The notes below the pieces were generated by a model that ran no database searches, had not been told where the DNA came from, and worked only from the letters and a program-made list of their open reading frames with translations. The position numbers and the translations under genes are program-made. Shown here in pieces: positions 7,634-14,701 of a DNA stretch of 24,359 bases. Each line of letters begins with the position of its first letter. Position 1 is the first letter of the stretch. The DNA comes from Bacillota bacterium (GTDB lineage: Bacteria; Bacillota; Clostridia; Oscillospirales; Ruminococcaceae): the NCBI GenBank assembly GCA_023388515.1, contig JAEWGD010000042.1, positions 1-24,359 on the forward strand. Direction: 5' to 3'.

Positions 7634-7731
7634 GCACAGCTATCATACTAAACAGTTATACACATATAACTAATACTCATGATTAAGCTGTTAAGTATAA
7701 CCTTGAGATAGGGTTTCAATCGGAAATATAT

Positions 7732-7765
7732 AAAGCCCCTAAGAAAATAAATCCTCAGAAGCTTT
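7732..7765 (-). terminator. Terminator of the copper/DUF2752/DUF4234 operon
   Basis: As minus-strand RNA, AAAGCUUCUGAGGA pairs fully with UUUUCUUAGGGGCUUU-side bases to give a 14-bp stem that uses several G-U pairs, with a 6-nt loop. The G-U pairs occur only in minus-strand RNA, giving direction. The trailing sequence UAUAUAUUU is a modest U-tract. Confidence 0.7.
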
Positions 7766-7799
7766 ATTTTTGTAATTTTTGTAGAATTATGTACGAATA

Positions 7800-8162
7800 T
7801 TAATACTGTGCTGAAGAACCAGATTCAGCTATGGTGTTTAAATCATTTTGAATTAAGACCATATTAACAACTCCAAGCCCAACAAGTGTCAGAATTAGAA
7901 ACATTATTGAACGATCCTCTGCTTGTAGACCTGCATTTTGCATAGCAGTTTGCATTCTTTTGCCCATAGTAAAGTACCAGTAAATAGAATAAATACCGCA
8001 AGTGAATAAACATAAAAGAACAAAAGTACCACCAGTTGCTCCGTTCGGATCATTTGCTGCTTTCTTCGAGTCATCATTCATAACTACCATCCAATAAATC
8101 CCGTAGATTCCACAAGTTACGATAGTTAAAACAATACATGTCACAATATTTCTGCTTGTCAT
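7800..8162 (-). CDS. DUF4234-type small membrane protein
   Basis: A 120-residue protein with three to four hydrophobic segments and two copies of a CGIY-x-IYW motif (VTCGIYGIYWMVVMND near 15-30 and FTCGIYSIYWYFTMGKRM near 53-70), typical of DUF4234. The second copy precedes a cytoplasmic-looking loop, MQTAMQNAGLQAEDRS. Function of the family is unknown. GGGGGT lies about 7 nt before the ATG, and only 6 nt separate it from the upstream DUF2752 gene, so the two are co-transcribed. No promoter is seen between them and csoR. Confidence 0.8.
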   Translation of the reverse strand: MTSRNIVTCIVLTIVTCGIYGIYWMVVMNDDSKKAANDPNGATGGTFVLLCLFTCGIYSIYWYFTMGKRMQTAMQNAGLQAEDRSIMFLILTLVGLGVVNMVLIQNDLNTIAESGSSAQY

Positions 8163-8168
8163 TATGGA

Positions 8169-8576
8169 TTACCCCCTAAATAATTTATACACTAATTTTA
8201 ACACAAAGGATGTGGAAAAGTCAATAGTAATAGGGGAATTTTTCAACAAAAACAGCCTATAAATCCAAGTAAATATAAGGATTGCTAGAAATATTAACAT
8301 AATAAGGCTAAATTTACTTTTTATTCTTGAACTTGACATATCACCATATAAAATTAATAAGAGCAACGGAGGTAAAAGTATAAATAAAGGGTGGTAGTAG
8401 AATGCAGATTTAAAGTCAAGCTTGAACAACGATAAATAAGCTCTTGTCATGCCACAAGCTGGACAGGGAATACCAGTTAAGAACCTAAATATACAGCCTA
8501 TTCTTGTAACCGTTAAAATTATAAAAGCTATGCAAAAGTATAATATTGGTTTCCTATGTTTCATTAATGTTTTCAT
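8169..8576 (-). CDS. DUF2752-type membrane protein with CPACG motif
   Basis: About 135 residues with three membrane helices. The family signature is clear: FLTGIPCPACGMTRAYLSLF followed by DFKSAFYYHPLF, i.e. CPxCGxTR and an A-x-x-x-HPL motif at the membrane. Function unknown; the paired cysteines could bind metal or be redox-active (inference). The frame extends to a TTG at 8618 that nearly touches csoR. I prefer the ATG at 8576, with AAGGTG upstream at somewhat long spacing; ATG 8591 is the alternative. It sits 44 nt after csoR and 6 nt before the DUF4234 gene, with no terminator or promoter seen on either side. Confidence 0.78.
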   Translation of the reverse strand: MKTLMKHRKPILYFCIAFIILTVTRIGCIFRFLTGIPCPACGMTRAYLSLFKLDFKSAFYYHPLFILLPPLLLLILYGDMSSSRIKSKFSLIMLIFLAILIFTWIYRLFLLKNSPITIDFSTSFVLKLVYKLFRG

Positions 8577-8620
8577 TATTACAAGAACCATCACCTTATG
8601 ATAAAATTTCGACAGCAAAA

Positions 8621-8884
8621 TTACTTTGAAAGCTTGTCTATCACGCCCATAATTTCCTGTATTTTCTCATGAGCATCACCCTTTTCAAACGCCTCCTCCA
8701 CACAGCATTGCAAATGGGCGTTGAGTACCTCACGATTTACACTTCTAAGGATTGCCTGTGTAGCCATGATTTGGTTAGATATATCTATACAATATCTTTC
8801 ATCTTCAATCATTTTAAGTATGCCATCAATTTGCCCTCTTGCCGTTTTCAAAAGGCGTACTACTTTGACATTATCTGCCTGCAT
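8621..8884 (-). CDS. csoR: Copper-sensing transcriptional repressor CsoR
   Basis: An 87-residue CsoR/RcnR-family all-helical repressor. The Cu(I) ligand set Cys-His-Cys is present: C32 in RYCIDI, H57 and C61 in NAHLQCC, with the CsoR spacing of 25 and 4 residues, which separates it from Ni/Co (RcnR) and formaldehyde (FrmR) sensors. Cu(I) binding releases DNA. The ATG at 8884 is chosen over an in-frame TTG at 8890 because GGAGG is 7 nt from the ATG but too close to the TTG. Third in the copA-copZ-csoR operon, so probably autoregulated through the palindrome at 11523-11540. Confidence 0.93.
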   Translation of the reverse strand: MQADNVKVVRLLKTARGQIDGILKMIEDERYCIDISNQIMATQAILRSVNREVLNAHLQCCVEEAFEKGDAHEKIQEIMGVIDKLSK

Positions 8885-8926
8885 TTTCAATCCTCCAATA
8901 TATTTTCTGGGAAATGTTCAGCAATT

Positions 8927-9157
8927 TTACTTGCCGAACAATCCCTTTTTCTCTGTAATAGAAACGACCTCATAGCCGACTTCTGTTATGGTATCTTTAA
9001 GCATTTCGTCGCTTATATCACTGCTAAAGTCAACTATTGCCTGTTTTTTCTTCAAGTCAACCTTTGCACTAACACCGTTAAGGCTTGCAAGGGCTTTCTC
9101 AACCTTTGCTTGACAATGACCACATGACATACCATTAATTGCAATTACCTTTTTCAT
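8927..9157 (-). CDS. copZ: Copper chaperone, heavy-metal-associated domain
   Basis: A 76-residue single HMA domain with the metal site GMSCGHC (C12, C15) and the usual betaalphabeta-betaalphabeta layout ending VGYEVVSI. It would carry Cu(I) to CopA in the cytoplasm. AGGAG lies about 8 nt before the ATG. It lies between copA (39 nt upstream) and csoR (42 nt downstream), the standard Gram-positive copper gene set. Position and size fit CopZ. Confidence 0.92.
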   Translation of the reverse strand: MKKVIAINGMSCGHCQAKVEKALASLNGVSAKVDLKKKQAIVDFSSDISDEMLKDTITEVGYEVVSITEKKGLFGK

Positions 9158-9196
9158 AATCTAAACTCCTTTATTCATCAATTAATACATAATTTA

Positions 9197-11506
9197 TCAT
9201 TTTACAACACGATATGGCTTGAAAAATCTTAACCTTAAAGCATTTGTTACAACAAAAACTGAACTCAAACTCATAGCTGCTGCTGCAAACATAGGATTTA
9301 ACTTCCAACCGAGCAATGTATAAAACACACCAGCCGCAAGAGGAATACCAATTGTGTTATAGAAAAATGCCCAGAATAGATTTTGCTTGATGTTTCGGAT
9401 TGTCGCTTTACTTAGTTGAATCGCTGTTACAGCGTCAAGCAAGTCGCTTTTCATTAGCACTATATCGGCAGATTCAATGGCTATGTCAGTTCCAGCACCG
9501 ATTGCAATGCCCACATCTGCTCTTACAAGTGCAGGAGCGTCATTAATTCCATCACCAACCATAGCGACCTTTTTGCCTTCATCCTGAATTCTGCGAATCT
9601 CACTTTCCTTATCCTGTGGCATAACTTCTGCAACAACTCTATCAATATTCAACTGCTTTCTAATTGCCTCAGCAGTCCTTTTGTTGTCGCCTGTTAGCAT
9701 TACAACGTCAATTCCCATAGCTTTAAACTGCTCAATTGCGTCATAGCTTGTTGGTTTTACAACGTCAGCAACGGCAATAACTCCAAGTAGCCTTGTATCT
9801 TCAGCAAAATAAAGAGGAGTTTTTCCGTTTTCTGCAAAGCTTTCAGAGGCTTTTTCAAGCGTTCCTACATCAATTTTATGCTCATTCATAAGAGCGATAT
9901 TTCCAGCGAAGTATTTCTTTCCATCTATTGTAGCAACAATTCCACGTCCTGAAATAGCGTTAAAGTCGCTAACTTCCTTTGGCTTAATGTTCATCTCATT
10001 CGCCCTCTCAACAATTGCGTCAGCAAGAGGATGTTCGGACGGCTTTTCTATTGAGGTAGCAATTTCAAGCAAATACTGTTCAGTTATGCCCTCCGTTGTG
10101 ACTATATCAGTAATTTTTGGCTTGCCCTCAGTAATTGTTCCTGTTTTATCAAGCACAACAGTATTAACAGTATGTGCAACCTCCAACGCCTCAGCAGACT
10201 TAATCAGTATCCCATTTGATGCACCCTTTCCTGTTCCAACCATAATTGCAACAGGTGTAGCAAGTCCTAACGCACAAGGGCAAGAAATTACCAGAACAGC
10301 GATACCAATAGAGAGTGCAAATTCAAACGAATGTCCTAAAATCAGCCAAACAATTGTTGAAACAACAGCGATAGCAATAACTACTGGCACGAAAACTCCA
10401 CTGATTTTATCAGCAAGTTTTGCGATTGGTGCTTTAGATGAGCTAGCATTTTCGACCAGTTCAATAATTTTTGCAAGCGTTGTGTCATCTCCAATCTTTT
10501 CAGCCTTAAACTTGAAAAATCCGTTTTTGTTTATAGTAGCAGCAATAACTTTATCGCCAACTCCCTTTTCAACAGGGATACTCTCACCAGTTAACGCTGA
10601 TTGGTCAACAGCAGAATTTCCCTCAACAATGATGCCATCAACAGGAATACTTTGTCCTGGATTTATTAGAATTAAGTCGCCAACAACAACTTCCTCAACA
10701 GGAATTTCAACCTCCTGCCCATCACGCACAACTATTGTTGTTTTCGGTGCTAAATCCATTAGCTTAGAAATTGCGTCAGAAGTTTTACCCTTAGACCTAG
10801 CTTCAAGATACTTACCAAGTGTAATTAGCGTAAGAATAGTTCCTGCCGACTCAAAATATATATCCATCAAATAATGTTCAGCAATCGCCATATTTCCATG
10901 TCCAAGACTATATCCAATTCTGAAAATTGCGAATATTCCATATAAAATAGCAGCAGATGAGCCAATTGCTATCAGCGAATCCATATTTGGCGAACGCTTA
11001 GCAAGTGTTTTAAATCCCACCTGAAAATATTTGCGATTGACATAAACAATAGGAATTAGCAGTAGAAACTGTGCAAAAGCGAAAGCAACCCCATTTTCAG
11101 CACCATGAAACACAGACTTTATAAAAGAGGGGACTGGCAGACCAAACCACTCAAAAAACATATGGTGCATGGAAATGTACATCAATGGAATTAGAAACGT
11201 AATAGAAATAATTAGCCGAATCTTCATGCCTTTAATTTGCTCATCAGCAGTGATTACAGGCTTTTCGGTTGTTGTTTTATCAGAATCTTTCACAAAAACA
11301 GATGCACCAAAGCCTGCACCAACAACCACGTCAATTATTTTTCCACTATCTATTATATCATTATCATACTCAACAGCCATGCTATTCGTCAGCAGATTAA
11401 CGCTAACAGCACCAATTCCGTCAAGCTTATTCACAGCCTTTTCAACACTTGCAGAACAGGCTGAACAAGTCATACCCGTTACAGTAAATTTTTGGGTTGT
11501 GTTCAT
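9197..11506 (-). CDS. copA: Copper-exporting P1B-type ATPase
   Basis: A 769-residue Cu(I) efflux pump of the plasma membrane. One N-terminal HMA domain has GMTCSAC (C14, C17). Then come eight membrane helices, the actuator loop TGES, the intramembrane SCPCALGLATP motif near residue 409 that defines Cu(I)/Ag(I) ATPases, the phosphorylation site DKTGTIT near 452, the SEHPLA motif of the nucleotide-binding domain, and GDGINDAP near 650. The frame is open further upstream to 11551, but that region holds the promoter and operator; GAGGAGTG at good spacing points to the ATG at 11506. Lead gene of copA-copZ-csoR. Confidence 0.96.
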   Translation of the reverse strand: MNTTQKFTVTGMTCSACSASVEKAVNKLDGIGAVSVNLLTNSMAVEYDNDIIDSGKIIDVVVGAGFGASVFVKDSDKTTTEKPVITADEQIKGMKIRLIISITFLIPLMYISMHHMFFEWFGLPVPSFIKSVFHGAENGVAFAFAQFLLLIPIVYVNRKYFQVGFKTLAKRSPNMDSLIAIGSSAAILYGIFAIFRIGYSLGHGNMAIAEHYLMDIYFESAGTILTLITLGKYLEARSKGKTSDAISKLMDLAPKTTIVVRDGQEVEIPVEEVVVGDLILINPGQSIPVDGIIVEGNSAVDQSALTGESIPVEKGVGDKVIAATINKNGFFKFKAEKIGDDTTLAKIIELVENASSSKAPIAKLADKISGVFVPVVIAIAVVSTIVWLILGHSFEFALSIGIAVLVISCPCALGLATPVAIMVGTGKGASNGILIKSAEALEVAHTVNTVVLDKTGTITEGKPKITDIVTTEGITEQYLLEIATSIEKPSEHPLADAIVERANEMNIKPKEVSDFNAISGRGIVATIDGKKYFAGNIALMNEHKIDVGTLEKASESFAENGKTPLYFAEDTRLLGVIAVADVVKPTSYDAIEQFKAMGIDVVMLTGDNKRTAEAIRKQLNIDRVVAEVMPQDKESEIRRIQDEGKKVAMVGDGINDAPALVRADVGIAIGAGTDIAIESADIVLMKSDLLDAVTAIQLSKATIRNIKQNLFWAFFYNTIGIPLAAGVFYTLLGWKLNPMFAAAAMSLSSVFVVTNALRLRFFKPYRVVK

Positions 11507-11522
11507 AAAATCACTCCTCACC

Positions 11523-11540
11523 ACACCCCCAGTGGGGTGT
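11523..11540 (-). promoter_or_regulatory. CsoR-type operator
   Basis: Perfect inverted repeat ACACCCC-CAGT-GGGGTGT, a G/C-rich palindrome in AT-rich surroundings, beginning about 6 bp downstream of the copA -10 box and so covering the start of transcription. GC-rich ACCCC/GGGGT palindromes are the known class of CsoR sites. Confidence 0.8.
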
Positions 11541-11546
11541 ATAATA

Positions 11547-11575
11547 ATCATACTTCAACTTTGGAAATTTGTCAA
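11547..11575 (-). promoter_or_regulatory. Sigma-A promoter of the copper operon
   Basis: On the minus strand TTGACA (11575-11570), 17-bp spacer, TATGAT (11552-11547), directly abutting the CsoR-type palindrome. Confidence 0.85.
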
Positions 11576-11606
11576 GTGCTTTTTAGTATCAGTGTACGGA
11601 AATTAA

Positions 11607-11635
11607 TTTTCATATTTAAGAATCTATGGTATAAT
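11607..11635 (+). promoter_or_regulatory. Extended -10 promoter for an unidentified transcript
   Basis: TGGTATAAT (TATAAT at 11630-11635) with a weaker TTTTCA -35 box at a 17-bp spacing. It lies 300 nt upstream of glyS, which has its own promoter, and no ORF follows it. Confidence 0.5.
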
Positions 11636-11641
11636 AAAAAC

Positions 11642-11862
11642 CATGAATAATAAAATAAAAATTGTGGAATATTTCGCAGACATAATATTGTAGGTGCATA
11701 AATTGCTCAATTCGAAATCACACTTGGACAGAGGGCTGTTTAAAGAAAAAATGGAATAAAACGTTCCATCTCTAAAATTATGTTCGATTGTTTACTTGAG
11801 TGTCACGAGATTTTGAATGTGTTGGCTTTTGAAAATTGATTTGCGTGCGAATGAGCTACCCC
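11642..11862 (+). ncRNA. Candidate structured small RNA upstream of glyS (6S-like?)
   Basis: About 220 nt without an ORF, between an extended -10 promoter and the glyS promoter. By eye it folds as a long hairpin. ATTCGAAATC (about 11718) pairs with GATTTTGAAT (about 11813) through a G-U, ACACT with AGTGT, and GCATAAAT with ATTT..GTGC further out. Inside are smaller hairpins GACAG/CTGTT and ATGGAA/TTCCAT. A long bulged rod of about 200 nt resembles bacterial 6S RNA. I find no T-box (AGGGTGG), tmRNA, RNase P or SRP signature, and no clear terminator. The RNA class and both ends are inference. Confidence 0.3.
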
Positions 11863-11864
11863 CC

Positions 11865-11893
11865 TTGACATTTGCGTTTATATAGCATAAAAT
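11865..11893 (+). promoter_or_regulatory. Sigma-A promoter of glyS
   Basis: TTGACA (11865-11870), 17-bp spacer, TAAAAT (11888-11893), leaving a leader of about 37 nt before the ATG. Confidence 0.8.
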
Positions 11894-11936
11894 AAAGAGT
11901 GACAATTCGTTAATTTTACTTTAAGGATGGGATATA

Positions 11937-13319
11937 ATGCTTAAAAATACTGAAAAAACTATGGACAAGATAGTCGCTCTTTCTAAATCAAGGGGTTTTG
12001 TCTATGCGGGCTCTGAAATTTATGGCGGGCTTTCCAACTCTTGGGACTACGGTCCTCTCGGCGTTGAGTTTAAAAATAATGTTAAAAAAGCTTGGTGGAA
12101 AAAGTTCGTTCAAGAATGCCCCTATAACGTTGGTTTGGACAGTGCAATTCTCATGAACCCACAAGTTTGGGTCGCTTCTGGTCACGTTGGTGGCTTCTCC
12201 GACCCTCTTATGGACTGTAAAGAATGTAACACTCGTCACCGTGCTGACCAGCTTATCGAAACGCAGTCTGACGCTGTTCCAAACGGTTGGACATTTGAAC
12301 AAATGAGTGAATTTATAACTGAAAATGGAATTAAATGCCCTGATTGTGGTAAATCTAATTTTACAGATATTAGAACATTCAACCTTATGTTTAAAACTTT
12401 TCAAGGCATTACCGAAAGCTCGAAGAATGAGATTTATCTACGCCCAGAAACTGCACAGGGTATATTTGTAAACTTTAGCAATATTCAGCGTACTTCAAGG
12501 AAGAAAGTTCCTTTCGGCGTTGCTCAGGTGGGTAAATCGTTCAGAAACGAAATAACTCCTGGTAATTTTGTTTTCAGAACAAGAGAATTCGAGCAGATGG
12601 AGCTAGAATTTTTCTGCAAACCAGGCACAGACCTTGAATGGTTCTACTACTGGAAGGATTATTGCAAAAATTGGCTTTTAACACTTGGAATTAATGAGGA
12701 AAACTTGAAAATGCGTGACCATGATGCTGACGAGTTATCATTCTATTCTAAGGCTACAACTGACATAGAATTCATGTTCCCGTTCGGTTGGGGTGAGCTT
12801 TGGGGCATCGCTGACAGAACTGATTATGATTTGAAACAGCATATGGAGCATAGTGGGAAATCAATGGAATACTTTGACCCTGAGGACAATAGCAAGTACA
12901 TTCCTTACGTTGTTGAGCCATCGCTTGGTGCTGATAGGGTTACGCTTGCGTTCCTTTGTGAAGCATATGATGAGGAAACACTTCCAGATGGCGATGTAAG
13001 AACGGTTCTACATTTTCATCCAGCACTTGCACCAGTTAAGGCTTGTATTCTACCTCTCACAAAAAAGCTGAAAGAGCCTGCACTTGAGGTTTACACAATG
13101 CTTGCAAAGAAGTTTAATGTGGAATATGACGAAACAGGGGCAATCGGCAAGCGTTATCGCAGACAGGACGAAATCGGCACACCTTTCTGTATAACATATG
13201 ACTTCGACACGTTGGAAAAGGACGGCTGTGTAACAGTTCGTGATAGGGATACAATGGCTCAGGAGCGTGTTAAGATTGAGGATTTAGTTAAGTATATCGA
13301 GGATAGGCTTGAGTTTTAG
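11937..13319 (+). CDS. glyS: Glycyl-tRNA synthetase, single-chain class II type
   Basis: Charges tRNA-Gly; the alpha2 enzyme (also called GlyQS) typical of Gram-positives and eukaryotes, unlike the alpha2beta2 form of E. coli. The 460-residue protein starts with a KIVALSKSRGFVYAGSEIYG catalytic-core segment and has a zinc-type Cys cluster region (CKECNTRHRADQ and CPDCGKSNF). It carries class II motif 2 around FRNEITPGNFVFRTREFEQMELEFF, preceded by RPETAQGIFVNF, and motif 3 as EPSLGADR. A C-terminal anticodon-binding domain begins near HPALAPVKACILPL. AAGGATGGG lies before the ATG. It is monocistronic, with its own promoter and terminator. Confidence 0.97.
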   Translation: MLKNTEKTMDKIVALSKSRGFVYAGSEIYGGLSNSWDYGPLGVEFKNNVKKAWWKKFVQECPYNVGLDSAILMNPQVWVASGHVGGFSDPLMDCKECNTRHRADQLIETQSDAVPNGWTFEQMSEFITENGIKCPDCGKSNFTDIRTFNLMFKTFQGITESSKNEIYLRPETAQGIFVNFSNIQRTSRKKVPFGVAQVGKSFRNEITPGNFVFRTREFEQMELEFFCKPGTDLEWFYYWKDYCKNWLLTLGINEENLKMRDHDADELSFYSKATTDIEFMFPFGWGELWGIADRTDYDLKQHMEHSGKSMEYFDPEDNSKYIPYVVEPSLGADRVTLAFLCEAYDEETLPDGDVRTVLHFHPALAPVKACILPLTKKLKEPALEVYTMLAKKFNVEYDETGAIGKRYRRQDEIGTPFCITYDFDTLEKDGCVTVRDRDTMAQERVKIEDLVKYIEDRLEF

Positions 13320-13340
13320 TTGATGTTTTAGTTGATATTT

Positions 13341-13380
13341 AAAAGGCATGGAGTGGTTTTCATTCTATGCCTTTTTGTTT
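13341..13380 (+). terminator. Intrinsic terminator of glyS
   Basis: AAAAGGCATGGAGTG (13341-13355) pairs with CATTCTATGCCTTTT (13361-13375) over 15 bp, including G-U pairs, with a 5-nt loop and a following T-run. Confidence 0.92.
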
Positions 13381-13483
13381 ATTTTAGTGAAATGTTGTTC
13401 TTATTTGCCTTTTACCACAGAATTTCAGCTTACTTGTTTAGTATAGTGAAATATTGTTCTTGTTTTCTTTATTGTCATTCAAT
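13377..13483 (+). repeat. Two left-flank repeat units beside MITE-like copy A
   Basis: GTTTATTTTAGTGAAATGTTGTTCTT (from 13377, given in part: GTGAAATGTTGTTCTT) and TAGTATAGTGAAATATTG (from 13438) are related units. The second runs on to TTGTCATTCAAT directly before the element. Reverse-complemented, they match the units of the tandem array on the other side (13773-13940). Confidence 0.65.
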
Positions 13484-13756
13484 CTACTTTCCGTATGGTT
13501 AAATCTAGTTGTGGGTGTTCATTTCTTTGTGCGTACAAAGAAACGAACCAAAGAAAAACGCAGCTCAACGCCGCTGAGGCTTGGCACGCTCAACCAAAAT
13601 CAAAGAAGGACACTTTGATTTTGGGTCGCTAGTCTGATTAGTTGCTTTCCCGTCGCATTAACTACGCTTAGGAGGCGATTTTTATGTGCGACGGGAAAGC
13701 GATTTAGGATTGTTCTGATATAAATATATCGCTAAATTTAACCATACGGAAAGTAG
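13484..13756. mobile_element. MITE-like non-coding element, copy A
   Basis: A 273-bp element with 21-bp terminal inverted repeats (13484-13504 and 13736-13756; core ACTTTCCGTATGGTTAAAT). Inside are three further hairpins: TTTCTTTG/CAAAGAAA, CCAAAATCAAAG/CTTTGATTTTGG (12 bp) and GCTTTCCCGTCGCA/TGCGACGGGAAAGC (14 bp). No ORF, hence no transposase. Two related copies lie at 23863-23956 and 24145-24359. The TIRs and copies support a mobile or formerly mobile miniature element; an alternative is a REP/BIME-like extragenic palindrome family. I cannot define a target-site duplication. Confidence 0.8.
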
Positions 13757-13772
13757 GTGGAGAGAAATTAAC

Positions 13773-13940
13773 GTAAATAAAAACGATGCTTCACTATACT
13801 AAACAAAACAAAGCATATTCAAGAAAGTCAAGGTAAATAAAAACGATACTTCACTATACTAAACAAAGCATATTCAAGAAAGTCGAGGTAAATAAAAACC
13901 ATATTTAACTATATTAAACTAAACAAAGCATATTCAATGA
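13773..13940. repeat. Tandem array of three ~55-60-bp units, right flank of copy A
   Basis: Units start at 13773, 13833 and 13888, each GTAAATAAAAAC(G/C)AT followed by a TTCACTATACTAAAC-like segment and AAAGCATATTCAA. Units 1 and 2 are almost identical except for a 5-bp AAACA insertion in unit 1; unit 3 is more diverged. Together with 13377-13483 they make the whole 13377-13940 region a large imperfect palindrome. The remaining bases to 14011 show nothing I can name. Confidence 0.85.
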
Positions 13941-14011
13941 CAACAAGCAAACCACAACCACACCAACAAAAAACTATATTTCATCAGCTAGGGTTATTTT
14001 TCATATTTTAT

Positions 14012-14040
14012 TTGATTTATTTTAAAAAATAGGTTATAAT
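14012..14040 (+). promoter_or_regulatory. Sigma-A promoter of rnhA
   Basis: TTGATT (14012-14017), 17-bp spacer, TATAAT (14035-14040), giving a leader of about 45 nt. Confidence 0.7.
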
Positions 14041-14090
14041 ATTTGTTGGAACAAAATTTGCAATATACTTGTTTTTAGGGGTGACATATT

Positions 14091-14537
14091 ATTAAAAAAG
14101 TTGAAATCTTTTCCGATGGTGCTTGTAGCGGAAATCCAGGTCCTGGTGGCTACGGCGTTATCCTAAGATATAACGGCAACGTCAAGGAGCTTTCAGGCGG
14201 AGAAGCAAACACCACAAACAACCGAATGGAGCTTACTGGCGTAATTGTGGGACTTTCAGCACTAAAAGAGCCTTGCGAGGTTGTTGTAACAACGGATAGC
14301 AAATATATTGTTGACTCTGTTACTAAGGGTTGGGTTTATGGCTGGAAGAAAAAGGGTTGGATTAAATCCGATAAAAAACCTGCATTAAATGTGGATTTAT
14401 GGGAAAAGCTTTTGCCTCTTCTTGAAAAGCATAAGGTGGAGTTTAATTGGGTTAAAGGTCATGCTGGGCATTCAGAAAATGAACGGTGTGATGAACTTGC
14501 TGTTATTCAAAGGAATAAATATTCATTTAATAGGTGA
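14091..14537 (+). CDS. rnhA: Ribonuclease HI, apparent ATT start codon
   Basis: Cleaves RNA in RNA-DNA hybrids (Okazaki primers, R-loops). Read from 14091 it has 148 residues, the normal RNase HI length. All active-site residues align with the E. coli positions: D9 (IFSDGACSGNPGPGGYG), E47 (NNRMEL), D69 (TTDSKY), H124 and D134 (KGHAGHSENERCDELA), and it has the basic WKKKGW handle. There is no ATG/GTG/TTG upstream of residue 46: TGA lies in frame at 14082-14084, and then come CAT ATT ATT AAA AAA GTT. AGGGGTG (14077-14083) is 7 nt from the second ATT, exactly where the family's Met-Lys-Lys start would be. A start at ATG 14226 would delete catalytic D9. So initiation at AUU is the best reading; a base error at 14093 is the alternative. 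Confidence 0.9.
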   Translation: MKKVEIFSDGACSGNPGPGGYGVILRYNGNVKELSGGEANTTNNRMELTGVIVGLSALKEPCEVVVTTDSKYIVDSVTKGWVYGWKKKGWIKSDKKPALNVDLWEKLLPLLEKHKVEFNWVKGHAGHSENERCDELAVIQRNKYSFNR

Positions 14538-14614
14538 AAGTATACAAAAAATCACTTGATTTATATGAATTTTTATAGCGAAATATAGGACGTTTTAATT
14601 TTTTTACTAAACTA

Positions 14615-14643
14615 TTGCAATTTCTAGTAAACTAGTATATAAT
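14615..14643 (+). promoter_or_regulatory. Promoter of the iscS-iscU operon with palindrome in the spacer
   Basis: TTGCAA (14615-14620), 17-bp spacer, TATAAT (14638-14643). The spacer holds CTAGT-AA-ACTAG (14624-14635), a perfect inverted repeat placed where a repressor could block RNA polymerase. The regulator is not identified; no Rrf2-type gene is in the window. Confidence 0.7.
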
Positions 14644-14701
14644 CATATTATAGACATAGGAACATATAAACAACTATTCAATTGTTAAAGAAGGTTTGAT
14701 T

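Noticed and set aside
9987..10874. 295-residue plus-strand ORF
   Set aside because: Antisense to copA, whose motifs are all intact; low-complexity Ser/Thr/Ile composition is typical of a shadow frame.
11894..11936. T-box leader before glyS
   Set aside because: Only about 40 nt separate promoter and start, and no AGGGTGG-type T-box motif is present here or further upstream.
13484..13940. CRISPR array
   Set aside because: Repeats are few, imperfect, 55-60 bp with no regular spacers, and no cas gene is in the window.
14226..14537. ATG 14226 as the start of rnhA
   Set aside because: It would remove the first 45 residues including catalytic D9, and no ribosome site precedes it.
14550..14580. 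Terminator after rnhA
   Set aside because: AAATC-ACTT-GATTT is only a 5-bp AT stem with a late T-run; too weak to call.
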